This document shows, piece by piece, positions 1-9,020 of a stretch of DNA of 60,922 bases. The position numbers and the translations under genes were made by a program. The stretch comes from Armatimonadota bacterium (GTDB lineage: Bacteria > Armatimonadota > UBA5829): assembly GCA_026392045.1 (NCBI GenBank), contig JAPLCU010000019.1, positions 1 through 60,922 on the forward strand, written 5' to 3'. A model generated the notes under the pieces. It searched no databases. It was not told where the DNA came from and worked only from the letters and a program-made list of their open reading frames with translations. Positions within the stretch are counted from its first letter, which is position 1; every line of letters begins with the position of its first letter.

Positions 1-1275
1 GGGGTTATAGAAAACGGTGAGGCGCTGGTCAGCGGCGAACTGATCTCGGCGGTTGGCGTTGGTCTTACAGATAAATATCCCCATGAGCCTGTGCGCGACC
101 TCGGCTGCTGCGCGCTGATGCCTGGTTTTGTGAATGCTCACTGCCATATAGACTATACTATGAGCAGAAACAGGCTGGACGGCCTCAACTTGTGGGATTG
201 GATAGACGCGGTTGGTTTTCGCAAGGGTAGGGCGCCGGATTATGAGTTAATCCTTGCCTCGGCTAAACTCGGATGCGCGGAATTGGCGTTGTCCGGCGTT
301 ACTTGCCTCGGTGATTCTTCTTTTTCAGGAGCGGCCGCGAGCGCGATCGATCAGATGGGGTTGCGTGGTATTGTCTATAAGGAAATCTTCGGTCAGAGCA
401 TGGGCGCGAATCATGCTGATGGTTGCGCTGCGGCGGTGGACAGCGTGGGCGAATTGCAGGCAGGCATGTCTGATCGTGTGAAAATCGGCCTCTCTCCGCA
501 TTCCGTCTATACCTCAAATATCGAAGTCCTGCGATTCTGCGCAGAGTCTGGCTTGCCGGTTGCCATTCACCTTGCTGAGACTTCGGCGGAAACACAATAC
601 TGCCTTGACGGCGCTGGCCCATTGGCGGATTGGCGGCGAAAACTGGGCTATGAGCCGATGATATCAGGAAACACTCCCACAAGGCGCCTTGCCGATGCTG
701 GGCTGCTCAGAAAGGGCGTCAGCCTGGCCCATTGCGTGCATGTGGATTCAAAAGAAATTGCGATGATAGCGGCATCTGGCGCGAGTGTTGTTCATTGCCC
801 TAGATCGAATGCTTTTCTTGGGGCGGGAATCGCTCCCATTACGGAGTTTATCAGAGCAGGCGCTTGTGTGGGACTGGGAACAGACAGCGCCGGCAGCTGC
901 GGAAACCTTGATTTTTTTGATGAAATGCGATGTGCCTTACGATTTGCTCGAAATTTTGCGAAGGATGCGCTGGCAATGACGGCAAATAATATACTTTCAA
1001 TTGCAACCCTTGGCGGCGCCAAAACGCTTGGATTAAGTGATATAATAGGATCGATAGAACCAGGCAAGCGCGCAGATATGATTGCCATTGATATGGCGAG
1101 AATGCTGCCCTGTGAAGACTTGGGCCTGGCCATTCTTTCGCGCTGCCCATCAGATGTGATGATGGCGATGGTTGGCGGTAAAGAAATCCTAAGTAACGGC
1201 CGCCTTGCGAGCTTTGATATTAGAGATTTGGAACAAAGTCTAAAGGCGGGTTTGGAGAGTCAGGGTTTTGAATAA
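1..1275 (+). CDS. Amidohydrolase (SsnA/TrzA/MtaD-like deaminase), 5' end cut by window edge
   Basis: Metal-dependent hydrolase of the amidohydrolase superfamily, closest in pattern to cytosine/SAH/atrazine-type deaminases that hydrolyse C-N bonds on ring substrates. The reading frame is open from base 1, so the true start lies upstream; the GTG at 91 is internal. Metal-ligand motifs are visible in order: NAHCH (His codons at 139 and 145), AIHLAETSAE, SLAHCVHVD, VHCPRSN and GTDSAGS, followed by the C-terminal beta-sandwich strand with GKRADMIAID. The substrate cannot be set from sequence. Its stop overlaps the next gene's TTG start by 8 bases, so the two are probably co-transcribed. Confidence 0.9.
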   Translation, partial: GVIENGEALVSGELISAVGVGLTDKYPHEPVRDLGCCALMPGFVNAHCHIDYTMSRNRLDGLNLWDWIDAVGFRKGRAPDYELILASAKLGCAELALSGVTCLGDSSFSGAAASAIDQMGLRGIVYKEIFGQSMGANHADGCAAAVDSVGELQAGMSDRVKIGLSPHSVYTSNIEVLRFCAESGLPVAIHLAETSAETQYCLDGAGPLADWRRKLGYEPMISGNTPTRRLADAGLLRKGVSLAHCVHVDSKEIAMIAASGASVVHCPRSNAFLGAGIAPITEFIRAGACVGLGTDSAGSCGNLDFFDEMRCALRFARNFAKDALAMTANNILSIATLGGAKTLGLSDIIGSIEPGKRADMIAIDMARMLPCEDLGLAILSRCPSDVMMAMVGGKEILSNGRLASFDIRDLEQSLKAGLESQGFE

Positions 1276-1951
1276 GAATAGAATAGTACCGCTGGTTGTG
1301 TTTTTGATCGGCGCGGCGGTTGTAGCAGGGCTTTTTCGATTTCAGCAGATTGAAAATAACTATGACCGCTATATAGTCGGCAATGTTATGGCGCTTTTAT
1401 GGCTGCCTATGCTCTCAATATTGTTTATATTTCGAGAGGAGCCCAGTAAGTTTGGCTTTGCCCTGGGTAATTGGAAACGTGTGTGGGTTCCGCTAATTCT
1501 TATGTTCGCGGCGATGTGTGTTGTAATGGCAATTGTCAGCCGTTGGGATGCGTATCAGAACTATTATCCGATATTTAGAAGATTCAGATATCCAGTTGAG
1601 TTCTCGAACATATTTGGCGGCAATCCGTGGCAATCCGCACCCTGGTTGGCGGTTTATGCGTTCGCGAGCTATGGGCTTTATATGTTTTGCTGGGAGTTTT
1701 TCTTTCGAGGATACTTGTTATTTGGGTTGCAACGCTCTATTGGTTGGTGGGCGGTGCTTTTGCAGGCGTTAGCCTTCGGGCTGCTTCATTATGGAAAGCC
1801 CACCTCAGAGTTCTATGCTTCGTTTGGCGCCGGTATTATTCTTGGTATTATTGCTGTGAACGCAAAATCGTTCGTTCCTTGTTTTGTGTTGCATTGGGCA
1901 GCATCTTTGACACTCGATGTTATAGTTATAGCATCCAGACCAACGCACTGA
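1268..1951 (+). CDS. CPBP-family intramembrane glutamic protease
   Basis: Integral membrane protein of 227 residues with about six hydrophobic segments. The family signatures are present: WEFFFRG (the EExxxR-type motif with its first Glu replaced by Trp) and AFGLLHYGKP (FxxxH), plus a third conserved segment near HWAASLTLD. These residues form the active site in the CPBP/Rce1/Abi family, whose bacterial members act in prenyl-protein-like processing, bacteriocin immunity or regulated proteolysis. The TTG start overlaps the upstream amidohydrolase by 8 bases. Function beyond family level is unknown. Confidence 0.8.
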   Translation: MNKNRIVPLVVFLIGAAVVAGLFRFQQIENNYDRYIVGNVMALLWLPMLSILFIFREEPSKFGFALGNWKRVWVPLILMFAAMCVVMAIVSRWDAYQNYYPIFRRFRYPVEFSNIFGGNPWQSAPWLAVYAFASYGLYMFCWEFFFRGYLLFGLQRSIGWWAVLLQALAFGLLHYGKPTSEFYASFGAGIILGIIAVNAKSFVPCFVLHWAASLTLDVIVIASRPTH

Positions 1952-1985
1952 TTTTATAGCAATAGCGCAGTTGAGGAGGCTTCAG

Positions 1986-2342
1986 ATGGAGGGAATACGT
2001 TTAGATTCTGAACTGAGAAAGATCGACGACGCAGAGGTATTGGAGATTAAGGGAGAGATCGACGTATACACTGCGCCTCAGTTCAAGGAAGCCATCGACG
2101 GCGTTTTATCAAGAGGCCAGAAGCGCTTAATTATCAATATGGCCGGAGTCACATACATGGACAGCAGCGGTTTTGGGGCGCTTCTTTCCGCTACCAAGAG
2201 GCTGCGTCCCGTTGGCGGCACGGTGAGCCTCGTGCAATGCAATAACGCCATAGACAGAATCCTGAAAACAACCAGGCTTGATTCAGTGTTTCACATGTTC
2301 GATAGCGTGGATGATGCCGTGGCTGCCGCCAAGAAAGCCTAA
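1986..2342 (+). CDS. STAS-domain anti-sigma factor antagonist
   Basis: A 118-residue single STAS domain protein like SpoIIAA/RsbV. In the partner-switching model such proteins bind a serine-kinase anti-sigma factor and free a sigma factor, and are switched off by phosphorylation of a Ser in the DSSG loop; here YMDSSGFG is present with the Ser pair at residues 60-61. The ATG at 1986 is chosen over an upstream TTG (1971) because GAGGAGG at 1973-1979 gives ideal spacing and the family starts near this point. No kinase or sigma partner is adjacent. A strong terminator follows. Confidence 0.9.
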   Translation: MEGIRLDSELRKIDDAEVLEIKGEIDVYTAPQFKEAIDGVLSRGQKRLIINMAGVTYMDSSGFGALLSATKRLRPVGGTVSLVQCNNAIDRILKTTRLDSVFHMFDSVDDAVAAAKKA

Positions 2343-2369
2343 GTTATGCCTAATGCAGATAAACAAACA

Positions 2370-2407
2370 GTGCGAGCACAATGTCGAATATGTGCTCGCA
2401 CTTTTGT
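2370..2407 (+). terminator. Rho-independent terminator after STAS gene (possibly bidirectional)
   Basis: An 11-bp perfect stem, GTGCGAGCACA (2370-2380) pairing with TGTGCTCGCAC (2391-2401), with a 10-base loop and TTTTGTG after it. On the opposite strand the stem is followed by CTGTTTGTTT, so it may also end the convergent gene at 2445. Confidence 0.85.
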
Positions 2408-2444
2408 GTAGTGCTATGCGCTTTTGTGTGCCTCTTTGGTCAGC

Positions 2445-2837
2445 CTACAGAAGCTTTTCAAAGTCTGCCGTTTTGACTCCCATGAAACCAACTTTGATTT
2501 CGTTGTCCTGCAGCTTCTTGATAGCCTTGCTATTTAAGTTCAGAAGTGCAATCAACGCCACAAACGGAATCCATGCCAGGACAAAGTAGACCACTGAGTT
2601 TGACAAACGCAATGCTTCTGCCATCTTGTAGAAGGCGAAGGCCACGAGTATTGCCCATATGAAGCCCACAGGTAACGCGATAAGTGAAACCGGGGGAGGG
2701 AGGGATAGACAGAGGTTGACAGCGATGTATAAGAGTATCCCGATCGGGAGCATTAATAGAACATTTTTTTGACGCTTAGCCACCTCCATCAGATCCTGTT
2801 TTGTCCATAGTTCATTTTCTTGCAGTGTCTGATTCAT
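2445..2837 (-). CDS. Small hypothetical membrane protein
   Basis: 130 residues; family not recognised. The first ~30 residues are polar and charged (a lysine/glutamine-rich cytoplasmic stretch), followed by three to four hydrophobic segments: one starting VLLMLPIGILLYIAV, a middle one, and one ending near FVALIALLNLN, then a polar C-terminus. The start at 2837 is preferred to the in-frame ATG at 2864 because AAAGGTGGT lies just upstream of it. A perfect consensus promoter sits upstream, which suggests solid expression. Convergent with the STAS gene across a shared terminator. Confidence 0.65.
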   Translation of the reverse strand: MNQTLQENELWTKQDLMEVAKRQKNVLLMLPIGILLYIAVNLCLSLPPPVSLIALPVGFIWAILVAFAFYKMAEALRLSNSVVYFVLAWIPFVALIALLNLNSKAIKKLQDNEIKVGFMGVKTADFEKLL

Positions 2838-3167
2838 GTATACCACCTTTCTTGTCTTGTGCAATGAATAAGTCTGTTGATAAACACTATTGTTAAGAAG
2901 TACAGTCCTACTCTAAGCCAGTAAACGTATTATAAGTTCGCCCAGACGTTATGTCAACTCCGTGATGAATATTGCTACTTGTAGTCCGGTGCAATCAGCG
3001 TTCTCATAAAGGAAATATATTGTACATTCATTAACAAAGTCACCTGCGCATACGGGTTCGGACAGTTTGCCAATTTCCGCAACTGGTCAATGTTCTTTCT
3101 CGGGAAACTGGCGCTCTATCCACACAATAACTCATGGTGCCCTTTGCTTCCTTTGCTTTGCAATTGT
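2838..3167. other. Intergenic gap of 330 bp
   Basis: Apart from the minus-strand consensus promoter at 2929-2957 no gene, repeat or strong hairpin was seen between the small membrane protein and the aconitase 3' end. Confidence 0.6.
2929..2957 (-). promoter_or_regulatory. Consensus sigma-70-type promoter for the 2445-2837 gene
   Basis: On the minus strand TTGACA (2952-2957), exactly 17 bp, then TATAAT (2929-2934). Both hexamers match the housekeeping consensus perfectly. Predicted transcript start near 2922, giving a leader of about 85 bases. Confidence 0.8.
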
Positions 3168-5096
3168 CTAACTCTTAGACCTGATCTCATTAAGCCGTCC
3201 GCCAGCCAACGCAATTTTGACTTCACGAGCCGAAAGGTCATGCGCAAGCTGGATTGTTGCTCCAGATGTTTTGTTGATAAGTTCCAAGGTAGTTTCGCCA
3301 ATCTTAAGGGCGCTTGCAGCATTCGGAATTTGAACTTCATCCATCTGATTGATTTTGTCATAATCAGCAGGATTTGCCAGTTTGAGCGGGAAAATGCCGA
3401 AGTTGATAAGATTCTGGCGATGAATGCGCGCGAACGACTTGCATATTACAGCCTTCACCCCAAGATACATGGGAGCGAGCGCCGCGTGTTCGCGGGAAGA
3501 TCCCTGCCCATAGTTCTCGCCGCCCAATATCAATCCACCGCCGCATTCTTTCGCCCGTTTTGGGAATTCGGGATCAATCGGCGCGAATACATGCTCGGAG
3601 ATTGCAGGGATATTAGAGCGGAGAGGCAAGACCTTCGCGCCAGCAGGCATGATGTGGTCGGTGGTGATGTTATTGCCAACTTTGAGCAAAATCTTGCCTG
3701 TAATTGCTTCGGGCAGCTCAGAGTTCTGCGGAAGCGGTTTAATGTTCGGGCCGCGAATTACCTCAATGTTGTCTGTGTTTTCAACCGGAGGGATAATCAT
3801 GTTATCGTCAACAAGATATTTTTCAGGCACATTGAAGCTGATTGCAGTTCCAAGCTTTCTTGGGTCGGTTATCTCGCCGAATATTGCGGCAGCTACTGCG
3901 ACCTCGGGGCCAGCAAGAAAGACCTGAGCGCTATTTGTGCCGCTGCGGCCTTCGAAATTGCGGTTGAATGTGCGGATAGATACCGCGTTGGTCTTTGGCG
4001 ACTGCCCCATGCCAATACATGGACCGCACGCGGATTCCAGAATGCGAGCGCCTGATGCGATGAGATCAGCCAAAGCGCCATTTCGCGCAATCATTTCAAA
4101 AACCTGCTTGGAACCTGGGGAGATGCACAAACTGACCGTAGGGTGCACAGTTTTGCCTTTGAGAGCGCCCGCAACAACCATCAGGTCTCTAAGCGATGAA
4201 TTGGTGCAGCTTCCTATGGCGACCTGGTCGATTTTGGTTCCAGCAACTTCTGAGACCTTTACGACATTATCCGGCATATGCGGCTGAGCGATCATCGGAT
4301 CGAGTGTGTTCAGATTGATCTCTATGGTCTCGTCATATTCGGCGTCAGGATCGGCCTTGAGCTTTTTCCATTCGTTTTCTCGACCCTGCGATGCCATGAA
4401 CTGCCTGGTAACTTCATCGCTCGGGAAGATGGAGGTTGTAGCTCCGAGTTCAGCGCCCATGTTGGTGATTGTCGCCCTATCGGTGGCGGAAAGGCTTGCA
4501 ATGCCCTCGCCGCCATATTCCATAATCTTGCCCACTCCACCTTTAACCGTGAGAATGCGCAATACTTCAAGTATTACATCCTTCGCTGAAACCCAAGGCT
4601 GCAGCTTGCCAGAGAGTTTTATTAGCGTGGTTTTCGGCATGGGCATATAGAAAGGCGCTCCGGCCATTGCGGCTGCCACATCAAGCCCGCCAGCGCCTAT
4701 AGCAAGCATTCCAAGGCCGCCAGCTGTAGGAGTGTGGCTGTCTGAGCCCAGAAGAGTGTCTCCGGGCACATCGAATCTCTCAAACTGCACCTGGTGGCAG
4801 ATGCCGTTGCCAGGGCGCGAAAAATAAAGGCCATGCTTCGCCGCCACACTCTGAAGATATGCGTGGTCATCAGCGTTTTCGAAGCCGGTTTGCAGGGTAT
4901 TGTGGTCGACATAGCTCATGGAGCGCTTTGTCTTGACTCGCGGTATATCCATTGCTTCAAACTGAAGATACGCCATTGTTCCAGTGGCGTCCTGAGTCAG
5001 AGTATGGTCGATTTTTATGGCAATTTCTTCATCAGGAAGCATATCTCCCTCAACCAGGTGTTCCTTGATGATTTTCTTTGCAATATTGAGTCCCAT
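3168..5096 (-). CDS. Aconitate hydratase
   Basis: A 642-residue [4Fe-4S] hydro-lyase that isomerises citrate to isocitrate in the TCA cycle. Visible landmarks are VDHNTLQ near residue 65, GSDSHTPTAGGLG, AIGSCTNSS (first cluster cysteine) and SACGPCIGMGQSP (the other two), then the swivel domain with ITTDHIMPAG, GGENYGQGSSREHAAL and KSFARIHRQNLINFGIFPL. The length and single-chain order fit the shorter aconitase class seen in clostridia and many thermophiles rather than the ~890-residue AcnA/AcnB forms. Start is ATG with AAGGA upstream. It is divergent from the E2 gene and alone among TCA genes here. Confidence 0.93.
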   Translation of the reverse strand: MGLNIAKKIIKEHLVEGDMLPDEEIAIKIDHTLTQDATGTMAYLQFEAMDIPRVKTKRSMSYVDHNTLQTGFENADDHAYLQSVAAKHGLYFSRPGNGICHQVQFERFDVPGDTLLGSDSHTPTAGGLGMLAIGAGGLDVAAAMAGAPFYMPMPKTTLIKLSGKLQPWVSAKDVILEVLRILTVKGGVGKIMEYGGEGIASLSATDRATITNMGAELGATTSIFPSDEVTRQFMASQGRENEWKKLKADPDAEYDETIEINLNTLDPMIAQPHMPDNVVKVSEVAGTKIDQVAIGSCTNSSLRDLMVVAGALKGKTVHPTVSLCISPGSKQVFEMIARNGALADLIASGARILESACGPCIGMGQSPKTNAVSIRTFNRNFEGRSGTNSAQVFLAGPEVAVAAAIFGEITDPRKLGTAISFNVPEKYLVDDNMIIPPVENTDNIEVIRGPNIKPLPQNSELPEAITGKILLKVGNNITTDHIMPAGAKVLPLRSNIPAISEHVFAPIDPEFPKRAKECGGGLILGGENYGQGSSREHAALAPMYLGVKAVICKSFARIHRQNLINFGIFPLKLANPADYDKINQMDEVQIPNAASALKIGETTLELINKTSGATIQLAHDLSAREVKIALAGGRLNEIRSKS

Positions 5097-5194
5097 TTGA
5101 ATTCCTTATAAGCGCAGCCGCGTTCGATCTATCTTTTGACAGGAAGACGCGAAACACGTCAAAATACGCATCATTGAGTATCTGACTACGTGGT

Positions 5195-5224
5195 ATTATA
5201 TCAAGACTGGATGCCAGTTCGCAA
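5195..5224 (-). promoter_or_regulatory. Probable aconitase promoter
   Basis: Minus strand TTGCGA (5219-5224), 18 bp, TATAAT (5195-5200). The leader also holds a 7-bp inverted repeat TTTTGAC/GTCAAAA (5134-5140 and 5158-5164). A TATAAT on the plus strand at 5287-5292 is a possible -10 for the divergent E2 gene, but I see no good -35 for it. Confidence 0.5.
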
Positions 5225-5347
5225 ACCCGAGGCAGATGGAAATGGCAAAAGCAATTAGGCGTTATGATATCGGGCGGAGTTTGGTGTATAATTAGACAAG
5301 ATTACGCATGCCTCTTGCAGGTTGTGCTGTGAGGTTGATATACGCTA

Positions 5348-6709
5348 ATGGCTACAAAGATGCTGCTGCCGCTCCTTGGCCAAACAATGGAGGAGGGGAC
5401 AATAATCAAGTGGTTCAAGCAAGAAGGCGATACGGTTATCGAGGGAGAGCCGCTGCTTGAGGTAATGACCGACAAGGTGAACATGGAGGTCGAGGCTCCG
5501 GCTGGTGGAGTCTTGCTGAAAATCTTAGCGAAGCCGGATGAGGTCGTGCCGGTGCAGGCCCCAATTGCAATTATTGGCACGCCTGGCGAGTCTATTGATG
5601 ATATGCTGGCTGTACCCGATACAAGCAAATCATCCGCCCAGGAGCCGACCGCTACTCCTGAGATTTCCCCATCGGAAATGCAGTATCCCCCTCTGAGGGG
5701 AGAAATTCCGCCGGTTAGTCATGAGGAGGGTGGAAAGGTGTTTGCGTCCCCTTCAGCGCGACGTGTAGCTCGCGAGCAGGGCATTGATATTGATCTTCTT
5801 GCCGGGCTTGGGACAGGCCCAGGCGGCAGGATTGTTGAGAAAGATATTCTTGATTACGCCGCATCACATAAGACCACTCCGTTAGCGGATAAAATGGCAG
5901 CAGATAGAGGAATTGACCTTGGTATGATCACCGGCAGCGGAATTGGAGGCAAGATAACCAGTGAGGACGTGGAAGCGGCAGCTTCGATGTTCACGAAAAT
6001 GCCTGGATCGGATACTCCTTTTGGCGCATCAATTCCGCTTGCAGGTATTCGTAAGGCGGTTGCTGATAATGTAGCAAATAGCGCGCGGTCTGCTGTGCAT
6101 GTCACTTTAGTGAGCGAAGTTGATATGACCCAGTGTGTTGCGCTTAGGAGTCAATTGCTGGAAGATATCGAGAAAGCGCATGGTGTGCGAATATCTTTTA
6201 CTGATATTATAGTCAAGGCTGTGGGCCGCGCTATATTGAGCCACCCTATTGTTAATTCCTCGATTCAAGGGGATCAGATCATAATTCACAATCAGGTCAA
6301 TATCGGAGTTGCAATGGCCGTAGAGGGCGGCCTGGTGGCGCCGGTGGTAAAGAATGTGCCTGTTAAGGCTTTGCCTGTGATTTCCGCCGAGATTAAAGAA
6401 CTGGTCTCAAGGGCAAGGAGCGGGAAGGCCAGGGGCGAGGATTATCGCGGTGGTACGTTCACGATTACGAATCTAGGCGCTTACGGCGTGGATGTGTTCA
6501 ATCCAGTCATTATGCCCGGACAGAGCGCGATTTTGGGCGTTTGCCAGATTGTTGATAAGCCGGTGGTGGTCGATGGGCGCATTGAGATCAGATCAATGAT
6601 GAACTTGTGCTTGTCGTTTGACCATAGAGTGATGGATGGGGTTCCCGCTGCGGAGTTCCTTGGCGCAGTGAAGTCTATTTTGGAAGCGCCATACCTGATT
6701 ATGACTTAG
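5348..6709 (+). CDS. Dihydrolipoamide acyltransferase (E2 of a 2-oxoacid dehydrogenase complex)
   Basis: 453 residues. Residues 1-78 form a lipoyl domain with the lipoylated lysine at K43 in MTDKVNMEV. A linker is followed by two consecutive peripheral-subunit-binding domains (about 132-170 and 176-212, each with a GxGxGGxI motif), then the CoA-dependent acyltransferase domain from about 225, ending with DHRVMDG where H426 and D430 are the catalytic pair. It transfers acyl groups from E1 to CoA in pyruvate, 2-oxoglutarate or branched-chain complexes; which one cannot be said. No E1 or E3 gene is in the window, which is unusual because they usually cluster. Tandem PSBDs are uncommon. Confidence 0.92.
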   Translation: MATKMLLPLLGQTMEEGTIIKWFKQEGDTVIEGEPLLEVMTDKVNMEVEAPAGGVLLKILAKPDEVVPVQAPIAIIGTPGESIDDMLAVPDTSKSSAQEPTATPEISPSEMQYPPLRGEIPPVSHEEGGKVFASPSARRVAREQGIDIDLLAGLGTGPGGRIVEKDILDYAASHKTTPLADKMAADRGIDLGMITGSGIGGKITSEDVEAAASMFTKMPGSDTPFGASIPLAGIRKAVADNVANSARSAVHVTLVSEVDMTQCVALRSQLLEDIEKAHGVRISFTDIIVKAVGRAILSHPIVNSSIQGDQIIIHNQVNIGVAMAVEGGLVAPVVKNVPVKALPVISAEIKELVSRARSGKARGEDYRGGTFTITNLGAYGVDVFNPVIMPGQSAILGVCQIVDKPVVVDGRIEIRSMMNLCLSFDHRVMDGVPAAEFLGAVKSILEAPYLIMT

Positions 6710-6743
6710 GGCAGTTACCGGTGTTTTTGATATAATTTGATCG

Positions 6744-6767
6744 GCGCTCGTGATTTATCGCGAGCGC
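6744..6767. terminator. Hairpin between E2 and PHP genes
   Basis: GCGCTCG (6744-6750) pairs with CGAGCGC (6761-6767) around a 10-base loop. There is no T-run, so it is either a weak terminator for the E2 gene or a structured leader for the PHP gene. A TATAAT lies just upstream at 6731-6736. Confidence 0.4.
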
Positions 6768-6790
6768 TGTTATCTTGAAATGGAGCATAA

Positions 6791-7543
6791 ATGAGCAAAT
6801 CAGAATTATTCAGGAGATGTGATTTTCACATGCATTCGGTTCTTTCACCTTGCGCTCGTCAAGATATGGAACTTTCGGCTATTCTAGATATATGTGGCGA
6901 GAGGGGTATCGAGTATCTTGGCATAACTGACCACATCACCGCTGATACTGATACCGGTATTCTTTGGCAGACAAGGTGTGAATTGTCTAATCTGCATCCA
7001 TCGATGAAAGTATATCTTGGGTGTGAGGCGGATGTGCTTGATGTTGGCAAACACACAGTGACCGATGAGATGCGTAAAAAACTGGATTTCATAGCTGTCG
7101 CAGCTAACCATTTCAGTAATCCTTTTGTTGTGAGGCCCGATCGCCATGATCGTCGAGCTATTGCCCAGCATTATCTGAGGATGTTTGAATATGCTTGTTC
7201 GCTGGATTTTGCGGATGTGGTCGTTCACCCGTTATATGTAATGCCGGGGACACATGATCCGGCGCTGCTGAATCTTCTGGAAGATCATGAGATGATAGAA
7301 GTCATTTCTCAGGCCAAAGAGAATGGCGTGGCGATTGAGATTAGCCCCAGGTCACTTGTTCCAGAGCAGATGCGCTTTAGAATGCGTTTTTTGGGGCTAT
7401 GCAAGAAGGCCGGGGTCAAGTTCTCTATAGGAAGTGACGCTCATCAGATCGAGATGGCGGGAATGACTAGCCTGGTGGCTCCAATCATTGAAGAACTCGG
7501 CATCGTTGATGATGATATCTGGCTTCCGGAAAGTGAGCGTTAG
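6791..7543 (+). CDS. PHP-domain metal-dependent phosphoesterase
   Basis: 250 residues with the PHP fold motifs: CDFHMHSVLSPCAR (H-x-H, motif 1), ITDH near residue 46 (motif 2), GCEADV, VVHPLYVMPG, and SIGSDAHQ (C-terminal motif IV). Members hydrolyse phosphate esters such as histidinol phosphate or nucleotide 3'-phosphates; the substrate here is not evident. Start is ATG with TGGAG upstream. Only 3 bases separate its stop from the nucleotidyltransferase start, so the two are translated from one message. Confidence 0.85.
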   Translation: MSKSELFRRCDFHMHSVLSPCARQDMELSAILDICGERGIEYLGITDHITADTDTGILWQTRCELSNLHPSMKVYLGCEADVLDVGKHTVTDEMRKKLDFIAVAANHFSNPFVVRPDRHDRRAIAQHYLRMFEYACSLDFADVVVHPLYVMPGTHDPALLNLLEDHEMIEVISQAKENGVAIEISPRSLVPEQMRFRMRFLGLCKKAGVKFSIGSDAHQIEMAGMTSLVAPIIEELGIVDDDIWLPESER

Positions 7544-7546
7544 AAG

Positions 7547-8275
7547 TTGAAAGCTGTTATTCTGGCTGCCGGTCAAGGAGTTCGTCTTGGTGAGCTGACA
7601 AAGGACATTCCCAAACCTATGATTACTCTGGCGGGAAAACCAGCTCTTGATTATATAATATGTGGAATTCATAGCGCTGGGATTGAAGAACTTGTTCTGG
7701 TGGTGCGTTACAAGGCTGAGAAGATCATAGAGCATTTTGGCGACGGATCGCGGTTTGGGATTAAGATCGACTACGTCCAACAGTCAGATGCTTGCGGCAC
7801 TGGCGCTGCCCTGTTGGCTGCGCGGGAAAGTGTGGCGGGATCCAATCTGCTGATGACCTACGGAGACATCATCACCAGTTCAGTGAACTACGCAGGCGCT
7901 GTGCGAGGTTTTGAGGAGCTTGGCGGCGCGGGGGTGATGACGCTCAACTGGGTCGATGATCCCAGCAACGGAGCGTCTGTGACGCTCGATTCGCGAGGAT
8001 GTGTTTCTCAGATCATTGAGAAACCTCCCAAGGGTGAGTTTACATCCAACTGGCACAGCGCCGGGCTTTTTGTGTTTGAACCGACTGTTTTCGACTACTT
8101 GGTGAGGATCGAGCCGTCACCTCGTGGAGAGTACGAGATCGGTGACGCAATAAACAAAATGATTGCGGATAATCATGACATCCATGCTTATTTCCTGCAG
8201 GGTCTATGGACTGACATTGGGACTTTGGACGCAATAGCTGCCGCTGAGCGGTTACTCGCCGGAAACCAGATCTAA
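7547..8275 (+). CDS. Sugar-phosphate nucleotidyltransferase
   Basis: 242-residue single-domain NTP transferase. It begins with the canonical pyrophosphorylase signature KAVILAAGQGVRLGELTKDIPKPM, split here as AAGxGxRL then KPM, with MTYGDI as the metal-binding DxD-like site and EKPP, the family's EKP motif. Related enzymes make UDP-, dTDP- or GDP-sugars for wall and surface polysaccharides. It lacks the left-handed beta-helix acyltransferase extension, so it is not GlmU. TTG start directly after the PHP stop. It converges with the hydrolase on the other strand with a 4-base overlap of stops. Confidence 0.85.
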   Translation: MKAVILAAGQGVRLGELTKDIPKPMITLAGKPALDYIICGIHSAGIEELVLVVRYKAEKIIEHFGDGSRFGIKIDYVQQSDACGTGAALLAARESVAGSNLLMTYGDIITSSVNYAGAVRGFEELGGAGVMTLNWVDDPSNGASVTLDSRGCVSQIIEKPPKGEFTSNWHSAGLFVFEPTVFDYLVRIEPSPRGEYEIGDAINKMIADNHDIHAYFLQGLWTDIGTLDAIAAAERLLAGNQI

Positions 8276-8949
8276 TCTGTTTCTGGGATATTCTTCAACC
8301 AGTTTTCGAACCAGGCGCAGGATGCATCCGTCATTTTTTTCAAATATTCCGGTTTCTCGTCAAAGAGATGCCCAGCGCCCTCAATAATCAGCAGTTCTTT
8401 TGGCCCCCCGAGGGCCTCATAGATTTCTTTTGCTTCGGGAAGGACAATCTGATCCTCGCTGCCTTGAATAACCAGAGTTGGCGCCTTCACCAGATTGGCG
8501 AAGGGTATGACATCATAGTTGCGGGGAACGCGAAGCGCCATCACCTGAATGCGAGCATCCTCTGCTGCTGCGCGTATAGCTACAGCGCCGCCGGTGCTGG
8601 AACCGTTAACGCCTACGAAACGCGTTTTCACAAACGTTTGGATGTCCAGATAATCAATAGCGCTGATTAGGTCGTCGAATTGCTGATCTTTTGTTGATTG
8701 ATGGAACAGGCCGTCGCTCTCGCCGTGCCCGGTGAAATCGAAGAGAAAAGAGGCAATGCCCAGCTTCAATAGCCCCTCCGCTATGCCTCGGTTGCGAGGG
8801 CTGAACTTGTTGCTGGCGGTACCGTGGGCGAAAACGACAATGTCATGAATTCCTGCATTCGGAGCAAGCAGCAATCCTGCCAATTTTAGGCCTCGCGATG
8901 TCTTAAATCTTATATCTTCTTCAATCATGAGTTCGCTCCGCCGTGCCAT
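8272..8949 (-). CDS. Alpha/beta-hydrolase (serine hydrolase)
   Basis: 225 residues with an alpha/beta-hydrolase fold: FAHGTASNK (oxyanion region), FDFTGHGES, nucleophile elbow GSSTGG, acid residue in GSEDQIV and catalytic histidine in GAGHLF. Most similar in layout to the dienelactone-hydrolase/esterase-type small hydrolases. Substrate unknown. Its stop overlaps the convergent nucleotidyltransferase by 4 bases. Upstream lies a MITE-like element. Confidence 0.85.
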   Translation of the reverse strand: MARRSELMIEEDIRFKTSRGLKLAGLLLAPNAGIHDIVVFAHGTASNKFSPRNRGIAEGLLKLGIASFLFDFTGHGESDGLFHQSTKDQQFDDLISAIDYLDIQTFVKTRFVGVNGSSTGGAVAIRAAAEDARIQVMALRVPRNYDVIPFANLVKAPTLVIQGSEDQIVLPEAKEIYEALGGPKELLIIEGAGHLFDEKPEYLKKMTDASCAWFENWLKNIPETD

Positions 8950-9020
8950 AGAATACGATAAAGGGCAACTCAGGAATTATACCACAAAAGACATTGTTTG
9001 GATATCTTTTCGATTGATAG

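Noticed and set aside
3090-4055. 321-residue plus-strand ORF
   Set aside because: Antisense shadow of aconitase, with no recognisable domain.
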